Assembly: GCA_963580455.1 (NCBI GenBank)
Contig: OY756970.1
Location: 4,340,001 to 4,404,000 of the forward strand
Length of the DNA: 64,000 nt
Source: Euonymus europaeus
Taxonomy: Eukaryota > Streptophyta > Magnoliopsida > Celastrales > Celastraceae
Reading direction: 5' to 3'
Shown in pieces: positions 21,781 to 33,700 of the stretch. Position 1 is the stretch's first letter, and every line of letters begins with the position of its first letter. The notes under the pieces are model-generated. The model was given only the letters and a program-made list of their open reading frames with translations. It ran no database searches and was not told the DNA's origin. A program made the position numbers and the translations under genes.

Positions 21781-22418
21781 ATGACCCCACCAATGAGGAT
21801 ATGACACGTGTCAAATGAAGTCCATGCTGGATAGGCGTAGAATCGACTATGGTTGGTCAGAGAGGTGATCTTGGTAGGGGTCATCCAAGAAGACTTCATT
21901 TGACCTTCCCTACCGAGGAGGTCATCTCGGTAAGGAAATCCACTGTCTTCATGCCTTCTTAGTCTACCGAGGAGGATCATAGCAGATTGAGACTTCCTAC
22001 TATAATTGGGAAACTAACCTTGAAGATGATTCTGAATCCTACCAAGAAAGGAGTCCTATAGAAGCTCGAACTCCAGTCAAAGATCAACGGTGTGGATGTA
22101 AATGAGGAAGAGTCCTAATGTTATTTAAACTCGGATTCCTCAGCTCCTATATAAGGCTTTCAAAGTCAGGTACTAAAATCTCTAATCACAATCTGTACTT
22201 TTACTTACAGAGACCTCTAGTCTACCGAGCTCTCCTTACTTTTGAGTACGAACTGACTTGAGCGTCAGAGCGCCAATGCCGGGGACAAACTCTGGTGCGG
22301 CCTTTAGATCACGTTTGCTTACTACGCATGAAGGATCTTCACCCTTGGTTGTTGTGCCGTTTAGCAGGTTTGACCGACTGATCGTCTTCTTGGAACTGAC
22401 ACCTTTTTAACGTCATCA
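21781..22418 (+). mobile_element. 3' LTR of the Gypsy element, first 13 bp missing
   Basis: Collinear with 16923-17573 from the fourteenth base onward. It has the same TATATAAGG box (22148) and the same CGTCATCA end. The left border abuts truncated RNase H sequence, so one deletion removed integrase, the 3' leader and the first LTR bases. Confidence 0.85.
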
Positions 22419-22530
22419 GGTTATAACATGAAAATCCGATACACGAGCTCGTTAGGATTTAGCGAATTCATTCCCCTCAGGATTTCACACTTATTGTTTA
22501 GGTTATAACATGAAAATTCGATACATGAGG
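22419..22530 (+). repeat. 82-bp tandem repeat, last units
   Basis: The anchor ATAACATG falls at 22423 and 22505, again 82 bp apart. The array then fades into unrelated DNA after about 22530. Confidence 0.85.
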
Positions 22531-23210
22531 TCATATCATTGCTCATAAATAAACATTAGAATATACATAAGTCACATCATCTATCGATGATGGATCTTGT
22601 TGAAAAGATCTTCCTAATTCTAGACACGTAATTTTTTTTGAAATTTGATATGAATTTTGAGAAATAAGTGTTTTAAAATTTTATTTGAGAAAAAAAACTC
22701 TCTAGTGAGTTTTCAAATGAGATATTTTTACTTTTAAATTTTTTAGTTTTGTCATGTCTTATGCTTATAAAACATGTCATATACAATTGGATTAATATTG
22801 AGTTACAAAAACTTCAATAGTTAGCTTACTCAAAAAAAAAAAAAAAATCAATCATGTGGCCGGCCATGCATGGACGGTGCACCATAGAGGCAAAGATATA
22901 CGACGGAATTGTCATCATGCAAACACGACTGCCAGCCCCCGGGAAAAAACACTTTACTCTCCGTTAAAGGAAAGCATCTTCCGCTACGGGATGGTACAGC
23001 AAAACCTATGATCCCGAAAACACCCTCGTCTTCCCTTCAAATTTACGCTTTTACTTGCGTATGTTCAACAGAAGAACAGGGAGAAAATGATAAATTCAAG
23101 AGTAACGTATCTTCGTAAAATACTGATGCGACGCCGTTTTATCCTCGCCCGGCGAACGGGAAACCTACCTGAAGTTCTCTCTTTAAGCCTCCCTCTTTCC
23201 TCTTTTTTTT
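22531..23210. other. Intergenic region upstream of the MINDY gene
   Basis: AT-rich in its first half, with an A run at 22831-22847. A more GC-rich stretch follows from 22855 with GGCCGGCCATGCATGG. No credible gene is seen. Confidence 0.5.
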
Positions 23211-23465
23211 TTAGTATAAAATAAATCAGAATGTTGTTTTGTTCTTCAACTCGAAATCAGTTGTGTTCGATTTCTAGCGTATCGACTAAATAAATTGGGA
23301 ATTCAAAATCGCAATCGAATTTGTTTCCATGTTTATCCTTGAATTAAATCATTGTTCATATAAGCGAAGGATTGTGTTGTTTATGTTTCATTCAATTTGA
23401 TTGTGCAATTGAATAAAACCCTAAATTAGCCAAATTTCGTTGCTTTCACGATCCGTGGGTTTCCA
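23211..23465 (+). promoter_or_regulatory. Putative core promoter and 5' UTR of the MINDY gene
   Basis: AGTATAAAATAAATC at about 23212-23226 is a TATA-like box after a CT-rich run (CCCTCTTTCCTC). It lies about 250 bp upstream of the ATG. The intervening DNA would be leader. The assignment rests on spacing and motif only. Confidence 0.45.
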
Positions 23466-23875
23466 ATGGCGGATCAAGAGGAGGATGATTTGAGAATGGC
23501 GTTACGAATGAGCATGCAGCAAGAGTCACCAGAGCCAAAGCGGAGCAAGCCTAGGGACGCCGCCACTGGAGCTCCGGAGGATTCATCGGAGGAATCACCG
23601 GAGGCCAAAAATCGGAGGATGCAGAGGGAGCTCATGGCGGCTGCTGCGGAGAAGAGGATGCTGGCCGCACGGATTACCTCCCCTTCGGGTTCGCCTTCAA
23701 AAGCCAGCTCGGATACAAGTCCGCGCTCTGCTAAGGGTGAGAAGGATTTGGACAGTAAGGATGCAACTTCGGGGAAGGAGTTATCGCCTGAAGAAGCAAA
23801 CAAGTTGTTTTCGATGGTTTTTGGTGCTGGAGTGTCGAAGGATATTCTAGCCCAGTGGAGTAATCAGGGAATAAG
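23466..23875 (+). CDS. MINDY gene exon 1 (residues 1-136)
   Basis: The ATG at 23466 follows TTTCCA and opens a frame rich in Glu, Ser and Ala. It has the UIM at the start and [20 protein letters not shown], the entry into the MINDY fold, at the end. It ends ATAAG before GTATGC, phase 2. Confidence 0.9.
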
Positions 23876-24698
23876 GTATGCTGACGTTGAATTGATAGGA
23901 TTTGAAGTCTTATTGCTTCGCAATGTTGTATCAGATTTTGTTGATGTGATTTGAAAATGATACTGTTATTCAAAAATTTATGCTCTACTTCGATCATTAC
24001 TTGGAGGTATAATGGCAAGGTGTTTCCTTGGAGCTGCGCTTATTTGGCAGTCAGAGTACTATGTGCCAAGCTTTTGCAGCATAGGACTTCAAATAAGTCT
24101 GGTCGTGTCAATTCATCATAATTTGTATATTCATTAATTGTTTTTGCAATGAATAATGCTGCATAAACATTGATTAGAAGCTATAGATGGATATAAACTT
24201 TTCTCCATGAAATGATTACCACTGTGTAAAGTTGTTCTGAATCTACATTTTCTTCTGCAAGTTGTTTGGATAATCAAGTATTAGTTTCTTTACTCATATT
24301 TGTGGGCAAGGTCTGCGCACATATTGCCTCTCTTGGACCCCGTCCCCCCTCCTGGAGTTTAAAATACACGTTTTTCCAAAGACAACTGAACATTTGGGTT
24401 AATCCAATCACATGAAGTGGATTGAAATTATTGTAGGTTGGAGGAGAGGTCTTGCAAAGGGAGAAAATTTGCTGCCTCTATATTAGTCTGTTTAGTGAAT
24501 CTTAAGCTTTGGCACCTTTAATTGATGGTCTTCATTAGAGGTTGGAGACCTTTCTAGGAAGAAGAAATTCAATGGAATTCAATGGGTATAAAGTCTTTGG
24601 TTATGAACATGTAAATTGTAATGGCCTTCTTTAAGGCTCGCTGAGAGATTGTAAGGAGGATATTCTTAAGTTTTTACTTTGGTGGGTATCCTCCTCCG

Positions 24699-24793
<95 letters not shown>

Positions 24794-27700
24794 CCGTAGT
24801 CTATTAGGGAAAGCTTTTCTAAATGAGAGCATGTTTTCGAAGATATTATCTTGTTCTCTTTTGTGAACCAGTGAAACCTTGTCAGAATCTTTACTTAATA
24901 GTATTTCCTTCATCGTTCTTTTTATTTTATTTTATGAAAGAGTATTAATTTTATTAAAGATGCCAAAGCCAGGACTTGAACTCTGCAGGCCTACACCTTG
25001 TGCAAAAAAATTTGGGACAATCCTTGCGCAATCAGAGTATTTCCTTTATCATTATAAGAAACTTCTTAGAAAGTTAGTCTTTCCTTAATATTTGGAGTAT
25101 TCCAATAGTTTTTTTTTATAATTTTTTTTTTCTTTTGTAAGCTTTTGATAATAGCATGTTAAGTGCATAGTTTATAATAGTGCGTGCGCGCTTAAGATTA
25201 TTCTATTTTCTTTTCTAGTCTACTCTACTTTTCTTTTTCCTTATTTATTTCTTTCTTGCCATAGTAATCTTGTGTTTCTGCTCACTGCTACAAAGTTTAA
25301 AACTTATTTTCCCTTTTTCTTAAGTACTTTTTTGTCACTAGGAATGGTTTCAGCAATGTAAAATGCAATATTAGAGTGATTTGTTGGGTCAAAAGGGAAA
25401 ATGTACCATATTTTTGTTGGGGAAATTACTAGATTCTTGTTGTAGAAATATCACACGGCAGTAAATTGGAATAGAAAAGTGCAACAATTATAACACAAGA
25501 ATTTAACGTGGAAAACTCAGAATTTAACGTGACAAACTCAAAATTTAGAGAAAAATCACTGGTGTTGTCAATAGACAATCAAGAGAAAATTCTACTATGT
25601 AGAAAATTTGTACAACCATACAGTTCTAATTTTCTCGCACGAAGAAATCGAGACAAAATTTGAGAATAAAATCCTTGTTCTCCATCAATGCTTACCGCAC
25701 ACAGCTCTAGAAGTCTTTCTCTTTTGCACCATCACATAAACCCTAGTAAACCAGAAGAGTGAAGTCTCCAAGTTCTATTCTACCTAGAAGTCACTTCCCA
25801 AGATATTTCTAATTACAAATAAATATAATATCAATACCAATTATGTTCCTAATTAGAGACCAACTTGGATATGTGTCAAAACAAGGATTTCTTTTCTAGC
25901 AAAGAACTCGTCCAACTTTTTGATCAAAATCTTAATACTTTTATTTGTGGGTGAAAATAAGTGGTTTTGTTGCAGAGGATGGTTCAGAATAATATCTAAG
26001 AAAAGATGCAAGTTTTCTTAGTTTAAAAGAAAGATCTAAATTTTTTTCATAGAAACAGTATTTGGTGTCACGTTACGAGGATATTTTGGTTGTCATATTT
26101 GTTAAATATCTTGTACCATTTTGCTTTTATTTAATTTTTCTTTTTAATTTGGGTGTAATTTCTTGTGCTGTTGGCGAATTATGCCATCCCAATTCTCAGA
26201 ATAGTTCTGCTTGTTATTTATAGCTTTTGTATGCACTGCTAAAATCTTTTCCATTTTTATATGCTGGTTGAGGATTGCTTCATGGACTGAAAGTTAAACA
26301 TATTGTATGTGTTTTGTTTCCTACTTTACCCTTTTTAATTGTATTTTACAATTGGCTCCTCTTATCATGGTTTTGCTGAATATGCTATCTAACTTTACCA
26401 AGAAATACTGCATTTTTTATGCTTTTAAAACTTCGGACAAAAATTTCCTTTTAGGAAGCACTTTACTAGACTTGCTTTTCTTTGTTTAATTTTTCACTTT
26501 TTAAGGTTTTGTCCCTTTCAAATTTGAGATTTGGTTTGTATGGATTCCCAAAATTCATATTTACTTAGAAAACTAGACAGCCTTATATTTTATTTTATTT
26601 TTATCTACTTGCTTGCTAATATCATTTGAATGTTGGACGTTCCTTTAGGTTTAGCCTTGATTCAGAGACATCAATGGGCCTGGTGCAGCATGAAGGTGGT
26701 CCCTGTGGCGTCTTGGCGACCATCCAAGTAATTTATTTTTATTCTAAATCATTGTATTCGTCATGCCGAAGCTTTAACTAATTATTTTAGCTGAGCTTAA
26801 TGCTTTAACATCCTTCAAACTTTAACTAAATTCTCCTGTTTCATGTCATATACTCTGTAGTTTCTTCATCGTCATACCCCTAACTCCAATTCTTCAAAAT
26901 CCCAACCTTCTGCCTTTTGGAGTTATATTATAATTTTCATTTTGACTTCACTTTGGGAATTCAAGAACTGCAGCATGTTATGATCCCACAGCTACATGTT
27001 CAGCAATTACTCCCAATATTTCTATTTGTTGCAGCCAAAAATTGCGCATTCACATGTAGAAGATCCAAAACTAGTATAGTAATAAGAATTAGTTATCCAC
27101 AAAGGCACAAACTACTGTTCTCTCTTTCAAATTTGAAGCATTAGCATCTGAACTGCTGCTGCAGCACCTCCCTAGTTAAACTGAACTCCAAGCAAGTACT
27201 GAAAAGAATTGTGACCTTGGACTTGGTAAAAAATATGAACAGAAAAAACCATCTGATGCTAGGTAGAGAATTCTTTATTGGGTTTGAGTGTTAAGAGGTC
27301 TTCGTCGAAGTCTTGATTGACAATTGACACATGGACTCAGTTGCTTTGTTAATTTGTTTTGTTTTCTTTTTATTTTGAACATGATGTGGTTTAAATTTAC
27401 AGAGACATTTTTGTAGGTTTTGTTTGCAAATTCTACATTTATAATCTAATGTTTAGGGATTGTATTGGGCGCAACATCTGTCATTGTGTTGTCTTAGGAG
27501 TGTGGAAATGCTGGTGAATGGACTAGGGTTTGCATTATGGCGTATCTTGTCATTTTTGTAATGTTTATCATCATATCTGGATGTGCTGGGATGGCTAATG
27601 GCTTAAATCTCAAGTGCCACCTTGTCCTCTGGGCCTCTGCTTTGAGATCATATGATATTGTGGATTTCTGTCCACTGTTGTATTCACGAAAAGCTTCACT

Positions 27701-30700
27701 TTAGTGCCATTGTGGTAAAACTGGATTGGTCCCGTTGATCACATTTTTGATAAATAAATTATATTATTATTCCCCATTAGGCTTGTGTATGAAACTGGTA
27801 GGTTGAACATTTAATCATTTACTTGTCACTAAAATTTCAGTAACGCTATCTAGAAATTAAGTAAAAGGGCACCATAACAGGACAATTGCGATGGGACTTC
27901 GTCAACAAATGTTCTTAAGAATAAATGACAAATAGATATAGTTATATATCTTCTTTTACAAAATTTCTATAGTTGTTTCTGATCTGATATCAGTTTAGTC
28001 ACTTGATAACTTGTCAAGGGCGTTGTTTGGCAACAAGTCCAAATCCTTCCCTTATCCTTTGACATGCTCAACAGTCAAGTCTTGAGAGGGGTGTTCTATT
28101 TTAGTTTTAATCGTCTTTGAAGATATTCTTTTGAAGTTTTAGGTTTTTATTTCCTTGCTTATGGTTACTTTTTGAAATGTTCAATTTTAATTATGAAGTC
28201 AGTGGCAGTGGTTCATAGTGGTCCAACTTTTTGTGCTTATCCTTTGTTTAGTTTATGTGATGTGCCTGGGAGATCTTAGATTGCTAGGCGGTAGTTGAAA
28301 TTCTATTTGGTCATTATTGAATTTTGTTTGATTAATGTTTAGTCAATTTATTAATGGACCAAGAAGGTGCAGAGAAATTACAAGGAGGCTAATCTAGAGG
28401 CCACTAAAATGTTGTTACACAGAGGAGAAGTCAGAGTATGGTGCAGCCATTCATTTGCTGTATATTTGAAGGATCTCACTTTGAAGGATGCTTCTTTGTG
28501 ATTTAGTTTAAACTTTAAATTATTTGTCTTAATTAGGTTTCTTTGGATGTAATTTCATTGTGCTGGATGCATAATTACTTGTACATCTATGTTAGCCTTC
28601 ATAATCATGTTCTTACAAGATTTCCATCTGTTGTGCAGGCATTTGTTTTCAAATACCTACTTTTCTCTCCAGATGTCTTAGGTAAAGTTGCATCCAACAC
28701 AGAACAAAATTTTGGTGCGAAGAGCTTGCCTAAAGGTCGGTGTGTTGCATCAACTAATTTTGCTTCTCTTACTGAAGATGCAAAAGCAAGGTGATGAATT
28801 TCTGCACAGCAGATTTTATGTCATGTCCTGAGTTGGGCAAAGTTACCAATATGCACTCATAAAAGTTTTGCAGTTTTCATAAGAAATGAGTAATGCATAT
28901 TCTTCGTTCAGTTTCTAGATGTATTACGACATTTTACTTTTCTCGAGCATTGCTTTGGTATGTCTAAATTGATTAAAGCAATAAATCCCCCTCTTTTTTT
29001 TGGACTTTCTAGTACTGTATTTGCTGGTAGATAGACATGGATTTATATAGCTAAAGAGAGATGAAATCTTCTGGAGTCTTGCCACTGTGAAAATGTACAA
29101 GGCCTGACCAAGGGGGAAAAAGAGGAGGGCGAGTGTGGGGTGGAAATGTGGAATGCTTGAAACTAATGATATCTTCAGTGTGCCTCGTTTTCGTTGCATA
29201 TTGTTTGTTCCTTGTTCTGCATAAATGTGAAGTTGGTCCAAGCCAGGAAGCATAATTGTTAGCGTGAATAAGGTTTTTCTCTAGTTCCAAGACTCTTGAA
29301 TCATGCATAAGTATTTAAGTTGGTTTGACCAAAACTAGTGTCTTTTGGGTTCCAGAGAACTTATTGTACCAGAAAATTAGAGCTCTAGAAAGTTCTAAGA
29401 TCTCTATATAAGCCTTGTTCTTTTATTCAAGAAAGTAGATCAGAAAATTAAGAAATAAAATCCAGAAATAAGACTTTCAGAATTTAGCTGATCTTCTTGC
29501 TGCAAGATCACTTTATAAAGGAGTTAATTTGCTGAGTTAATTCCTAGATTCTGATAAAGCTGGCCTGGTTTATACAAGGAAAACTAAAGGGTAGTTGGGG
29601 AATATTGTATTTTTGTTAAGGGCAGTTTTGTATTTTGTGTTTGGGGTAGTCAAAGAGGGTTTCGGGGGTTCTCTGTTGGTTGTCGAGTTTGTATGTTTTG
29701 TCTTTGTATTGGAGGTGCAGCCCCTCGTGTTGGCTTGCTGGACTGCTGTGGATTTATCAGTGGTATCGGAGGCGGTCGGTTCCCGTTATGACCCGATCGA
29801 AGATGGCGGAACAGAATGAGATGATGCGAAAGGAGTTAGATCAAGTCAAGCTAGAAGTGAGTACGATGAAGTCCCTTATGGAAGGGTTCAATTCGAAGAT
29901 AGAGATGTTCGAAGGATTCAGTTCAAAGATGGAGGCGCTGACAGAGGCGTTGATGAAAGGGAAGCATCAGGAGATTGACCCGCCGCCTGATTTTCCTTTG
30001 GAAAACTTGGGGGTAGGTAATGTTCATGCTCAGACAGTTCAGGATGTGGGAGAGGGTAGTATTCGAACAGTAAATGGGCAGCGACTGGGCGAGGTAGACA
30101 GATTTGATCTGAGATTTCGGAAGCTTGAGTTACCGGTTTTTAGTGGGGACGATCCAGAAGGTTGGGTGTTTCGAGTGGATCGGTATTTCCGTTGTAACAG
30201 AGTTTCAGAATCAGAGAAGTTAATGGCTATTTCTGTTTGCCTAGAGGGAAAGGCATTACATTGGTATTTGTATCGAGATGCCAACAGTCCTTTTCGTTCA
30301 TGGGTGCACTTTCAGGAAGCTTTACTTAGAAGGTTCAGAGGTTCCAGTAGTGGGGGTCGTTATGAAGCATTGATGTCTATTCGGCAGAGCACCACGGTAG
30401 ATGATTATACTGATCGTTTTGAGTTGTTGATGGCCCGAGTTCCTGATGCCCCGGAAGAAGTTTTAATGGATGCGTTCATCAATGGATTGAAGAGAGCGGT
30501 ACAGGCTGAGTTGCGTTTGAGGAAACCAGCCACTTTGCAGGAGATGATGGAGGAAGCCAACTTGGTAGAAGCAAGGAATTGGGCCTTGTTGAACAGCCCA
30601 GTTTCTAAACCAGGTTTAGGTGAGAGTAAAACTAGTGGAGGATATAAAGGGGAGTCCAATAAGCTGGCTAAAGTTTCCTTGTCCAGCCCAACTGAAAAGT

Positions 30701-33700
30701 GGATTCCTCAAGAGAAGTGGAACAGGTCGGGAGTAGCAAAAGATGGGTTCAAGAGAGATCGTGAAATGGCGCGTACAGGCGTTGGAACAGAGAAAAGATT
30801 AACACCGAAGAGATTGACCGCAGAGGAGGAGCAATATAAGAGGAAGAAGGGCTTATGTTTTCGTTGTCCTGAAAAGTATCACCCCGGCCATATTTGCAAA
30901 AATGGGCAATTTCAGTTGTTGCTTGCAGCAGTAGAAGGGGATTCAGAAGAGTTTGTTGACACGAATGAAGAATTGTTGGTAGAGGAGGAGTCGGAGGAGC
31001 CAGCTGTGGGAATTACGATGAATGCAATGGTAGGATTTTCGAGCCACAAAACCATGACGTTGAGGGGACACAAATTGGCAGCAGAGAAGTGGTGATATTA
31101 GTTGATAGTGGAGCATCACATAATTTCTTGTCCGAAAACATTGTTCAGGAGCTGGGGTTGGAAGTGGATTTGAGTCATTGTTTTGGAGTCCGAATTGGTA
31201 ATGGGAAGACCATTACTTGTACTGGAATTTGCAGATTGGTGGAACTGGTTGTGCAAGGCCATAAAATTGTCCAGACATTCCACCCTTTTCCACTAGGTTG
31301 TGCAGAGGTCGTCTTGGGTATGGAATGGTTGAGTTCTTTGGGCGAGGTCATTACTAACTACCAGAAATTGACTATGAGGTTCCAATGGTGCGGGAACACT
31401 GTTAAATTGGAGGGGGACCCATCCCTTGTAAAGGAATTGGTCACGTTCAAATCTTTGTTGAAAGGATGCAGAAAGGAAGATATGGCTTATTTCTTGGAGA
31501 TTGCTCAGTTGAAAGATGAGAAAAGTAGCGACAGAACATTGGGGGAATGGGAAAGTAAAAATGATAATGAGTCGAAATTGTTGAGGGAGTTGTTACATTC
31601 TTTTGCAGAGGTTTTTAAACAGGAAATGGACCTTCCTCCTTTCCGAGCGTGTGACTATGCCATACAGTTGAAAGAAGGGGCTGAACCCCCGAGGTTGAGG
31701 CCTTATAGATACACTCATCATCAAAAAAATGAGATTGAACGAATGGTGAAGGAAATGCTTAAATCAGGGGTGATCCAACATAGTAGGAGCCCTTTCTCAA
31801 GTCCAGTCCTACTAGTGCAGAAGAAGGATGGGGGTTGGCGATTTTGTGTGGACTATAGAGCGCTCAATAACATCACCATACCGGATAAATTCCCTATCCC
31901 AGTGATAGACGAGTTGTTGGATGAGATTGGTGAAGCTTGTGTTTTTTCAAAATTGAATTTAAAATCAGGATATCATCAGATTCGAGTGAAGGAGAGCGAT
32001 ATTTCCAAGACAGTCTTTAGGACACACGAAGGGCATTATGAGTTTGTTGTTATGCCTTTTGGGCTTACTAACGCCCCGGCCACATTTCAGTCGCTGATGA
32101 ATGAAATATTCAGACCTCATTTGAGGAAGTTCGTTTTGGTGTTCTTTGACGACATTTTAATTTATAGCTCAGATTTTGCTACACATTTGAAGCACTTGGC
32201 AGTGGTATTATCAGTGTTAAAGCAACATCGGTTGGTAGCCAATAAAAAAAAATGTTTGTTCAACCAGGAGAAGATTGAGTATCTGGGTCATATTATTTCT
32301 CGTGGATTGAGTATCTGGGTCATATTATTTCTCGTGGCACTGTGGCAGCGGATCCAAAGAAATTGGAGTGTATGACTAAGTGGCCGATTCCTACTGATGT
32401 CAAGGAGCTGCGAGGATTTTTGGGGTTAACTGGTTATTATCGCCGGTTTGTCAAAAATTATGGAATAATAGCAAGGCCCTTGACGGCATTACTTAAGAAG
32501 AATTCCTTTCATTGGGATGAAAGGTCTACGGCAGCGTTTGAACAGCTGAAAGAATGCATGACTTCAGCACCTGTTTTAGCAGTTCCCAATTTTTCAAAGA
32601 CTTTTGTTTTGGAGACAGATGCTTCAGGAAAAGGCTTTGGAGCTGTTTTAATGCAAGAAGGTAGGCCAGTGGCTTTCTTGAGTCAAGCTTTTTCAGAGAG
32701 AGCTCAGTTAAAATCTGTGTATGAACGGGAGTTGATGGCAATAGTCTTTGCGACTCAGAGGTGGAGACACTATTTATTGGGCACTAAATTTATTATTCGT
32801 ACTGACCAGCAAAGTATTAAATACTTGGGCGAGCAACGCGTGTTAACTCTGGAGCAACAAAAATGGTTATCAAAATTACTGGGCTTTAACTTCGACATTC
32901 AGTACAAGCCGGGCAAGTCCAATGTGGCTGCGGATGCCCTTTCTCGCCGACAACAGTTTTTTGCCATGGAATTTTTCAGCGAAAGGGAGGAGGCAGTGGA
33001 GCAGAGTATGCTATCCAGCATTCAAATTCAGTTGTGTGCATTGTCTAAAATTCACTGTGCCGATTTTTCAGAGTTGGCAGATGAGACGCAAGCAGATGCA
33101 AGTCTTAGGTGCATTATTCAAGAGCTGATTGTGGATCCTTTAAGCCATCCGAATTATAAGGCTCGGCAAGGTGTGCTATTTTTTAAAGACAGATTAGTGA
33201 TTCCTAAATCCTCTCCTAAAATTCCTCAACTACTGCGTGAATTCCATAGCACACCTGGTGGGGGACACTCTGGAGTTTTTAGAACTTACAAAAGACTGCC
33301 AAATGTTGTTTACTGGGAGGGAATGGAAGGGGATATTAAAAAGTTTGTAGCTGCTTGTGAATCTTGTTTACAGAATAAACATGCGACATCGAAGCCTGCG
33401 GGTTTATTGCAACCTTTACCAATTCCACAGCGGGCATGGGAGGATGTTTCTATGGACTTTATTGGTGGGTTGCCTCGAGTGCAAGGGATGGATACTATTT
33501 TGGTGGTGGTGGATAGATTAACCAAGTATAGTCATTTCATAGCCTTGGGACACCCTTATGGAGCGAAGGAAGTCGCGGCAGTCTTTGCAAAGGAGGTAGT
33601 TCGATTACATGGTTTCCCTCAATCCATTGTATCTGATCGAGATAGAGTATTCATTAGCTATTTTTGGAAGGAATTGTTCAGGTTGGCTGGTACTGAATTG

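Larger units (their letters stand above)
17656..22418 (+). mobile_element. Rearranged Ty3/Gypsy (Tat-like) element without integrase
   Basis: It contains gag (17656-19120), an inverted segment (19122-19789), an RT/RNase H region (20019-21760) and a 3' LTR (21781-22418). The 5' LTR and the primer binding site are missing, as is the whole integrase. The right side has GGTTA at 22419-22423, identical to the pentamer left of the upstream solo LTR. The gag zinc-knuckle style (CRFHKDHGHDTDDCRQLKDE) and RT text place it near the Tat/RIRE2-like branch. It cannot transpose by itself. Confidence 0.8.

Noticed and set aside
24674..24913. Arg/Glu-repeat protein on the minus strand
   Set aside because: It is the translation of the (TC)n microsatellite.
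29680..29787. Upstream extension of the Reina-like gag frame to 29680
   Set aside because: It reads through the LTR and the primer binding site; the first ATG after them is at 29788.
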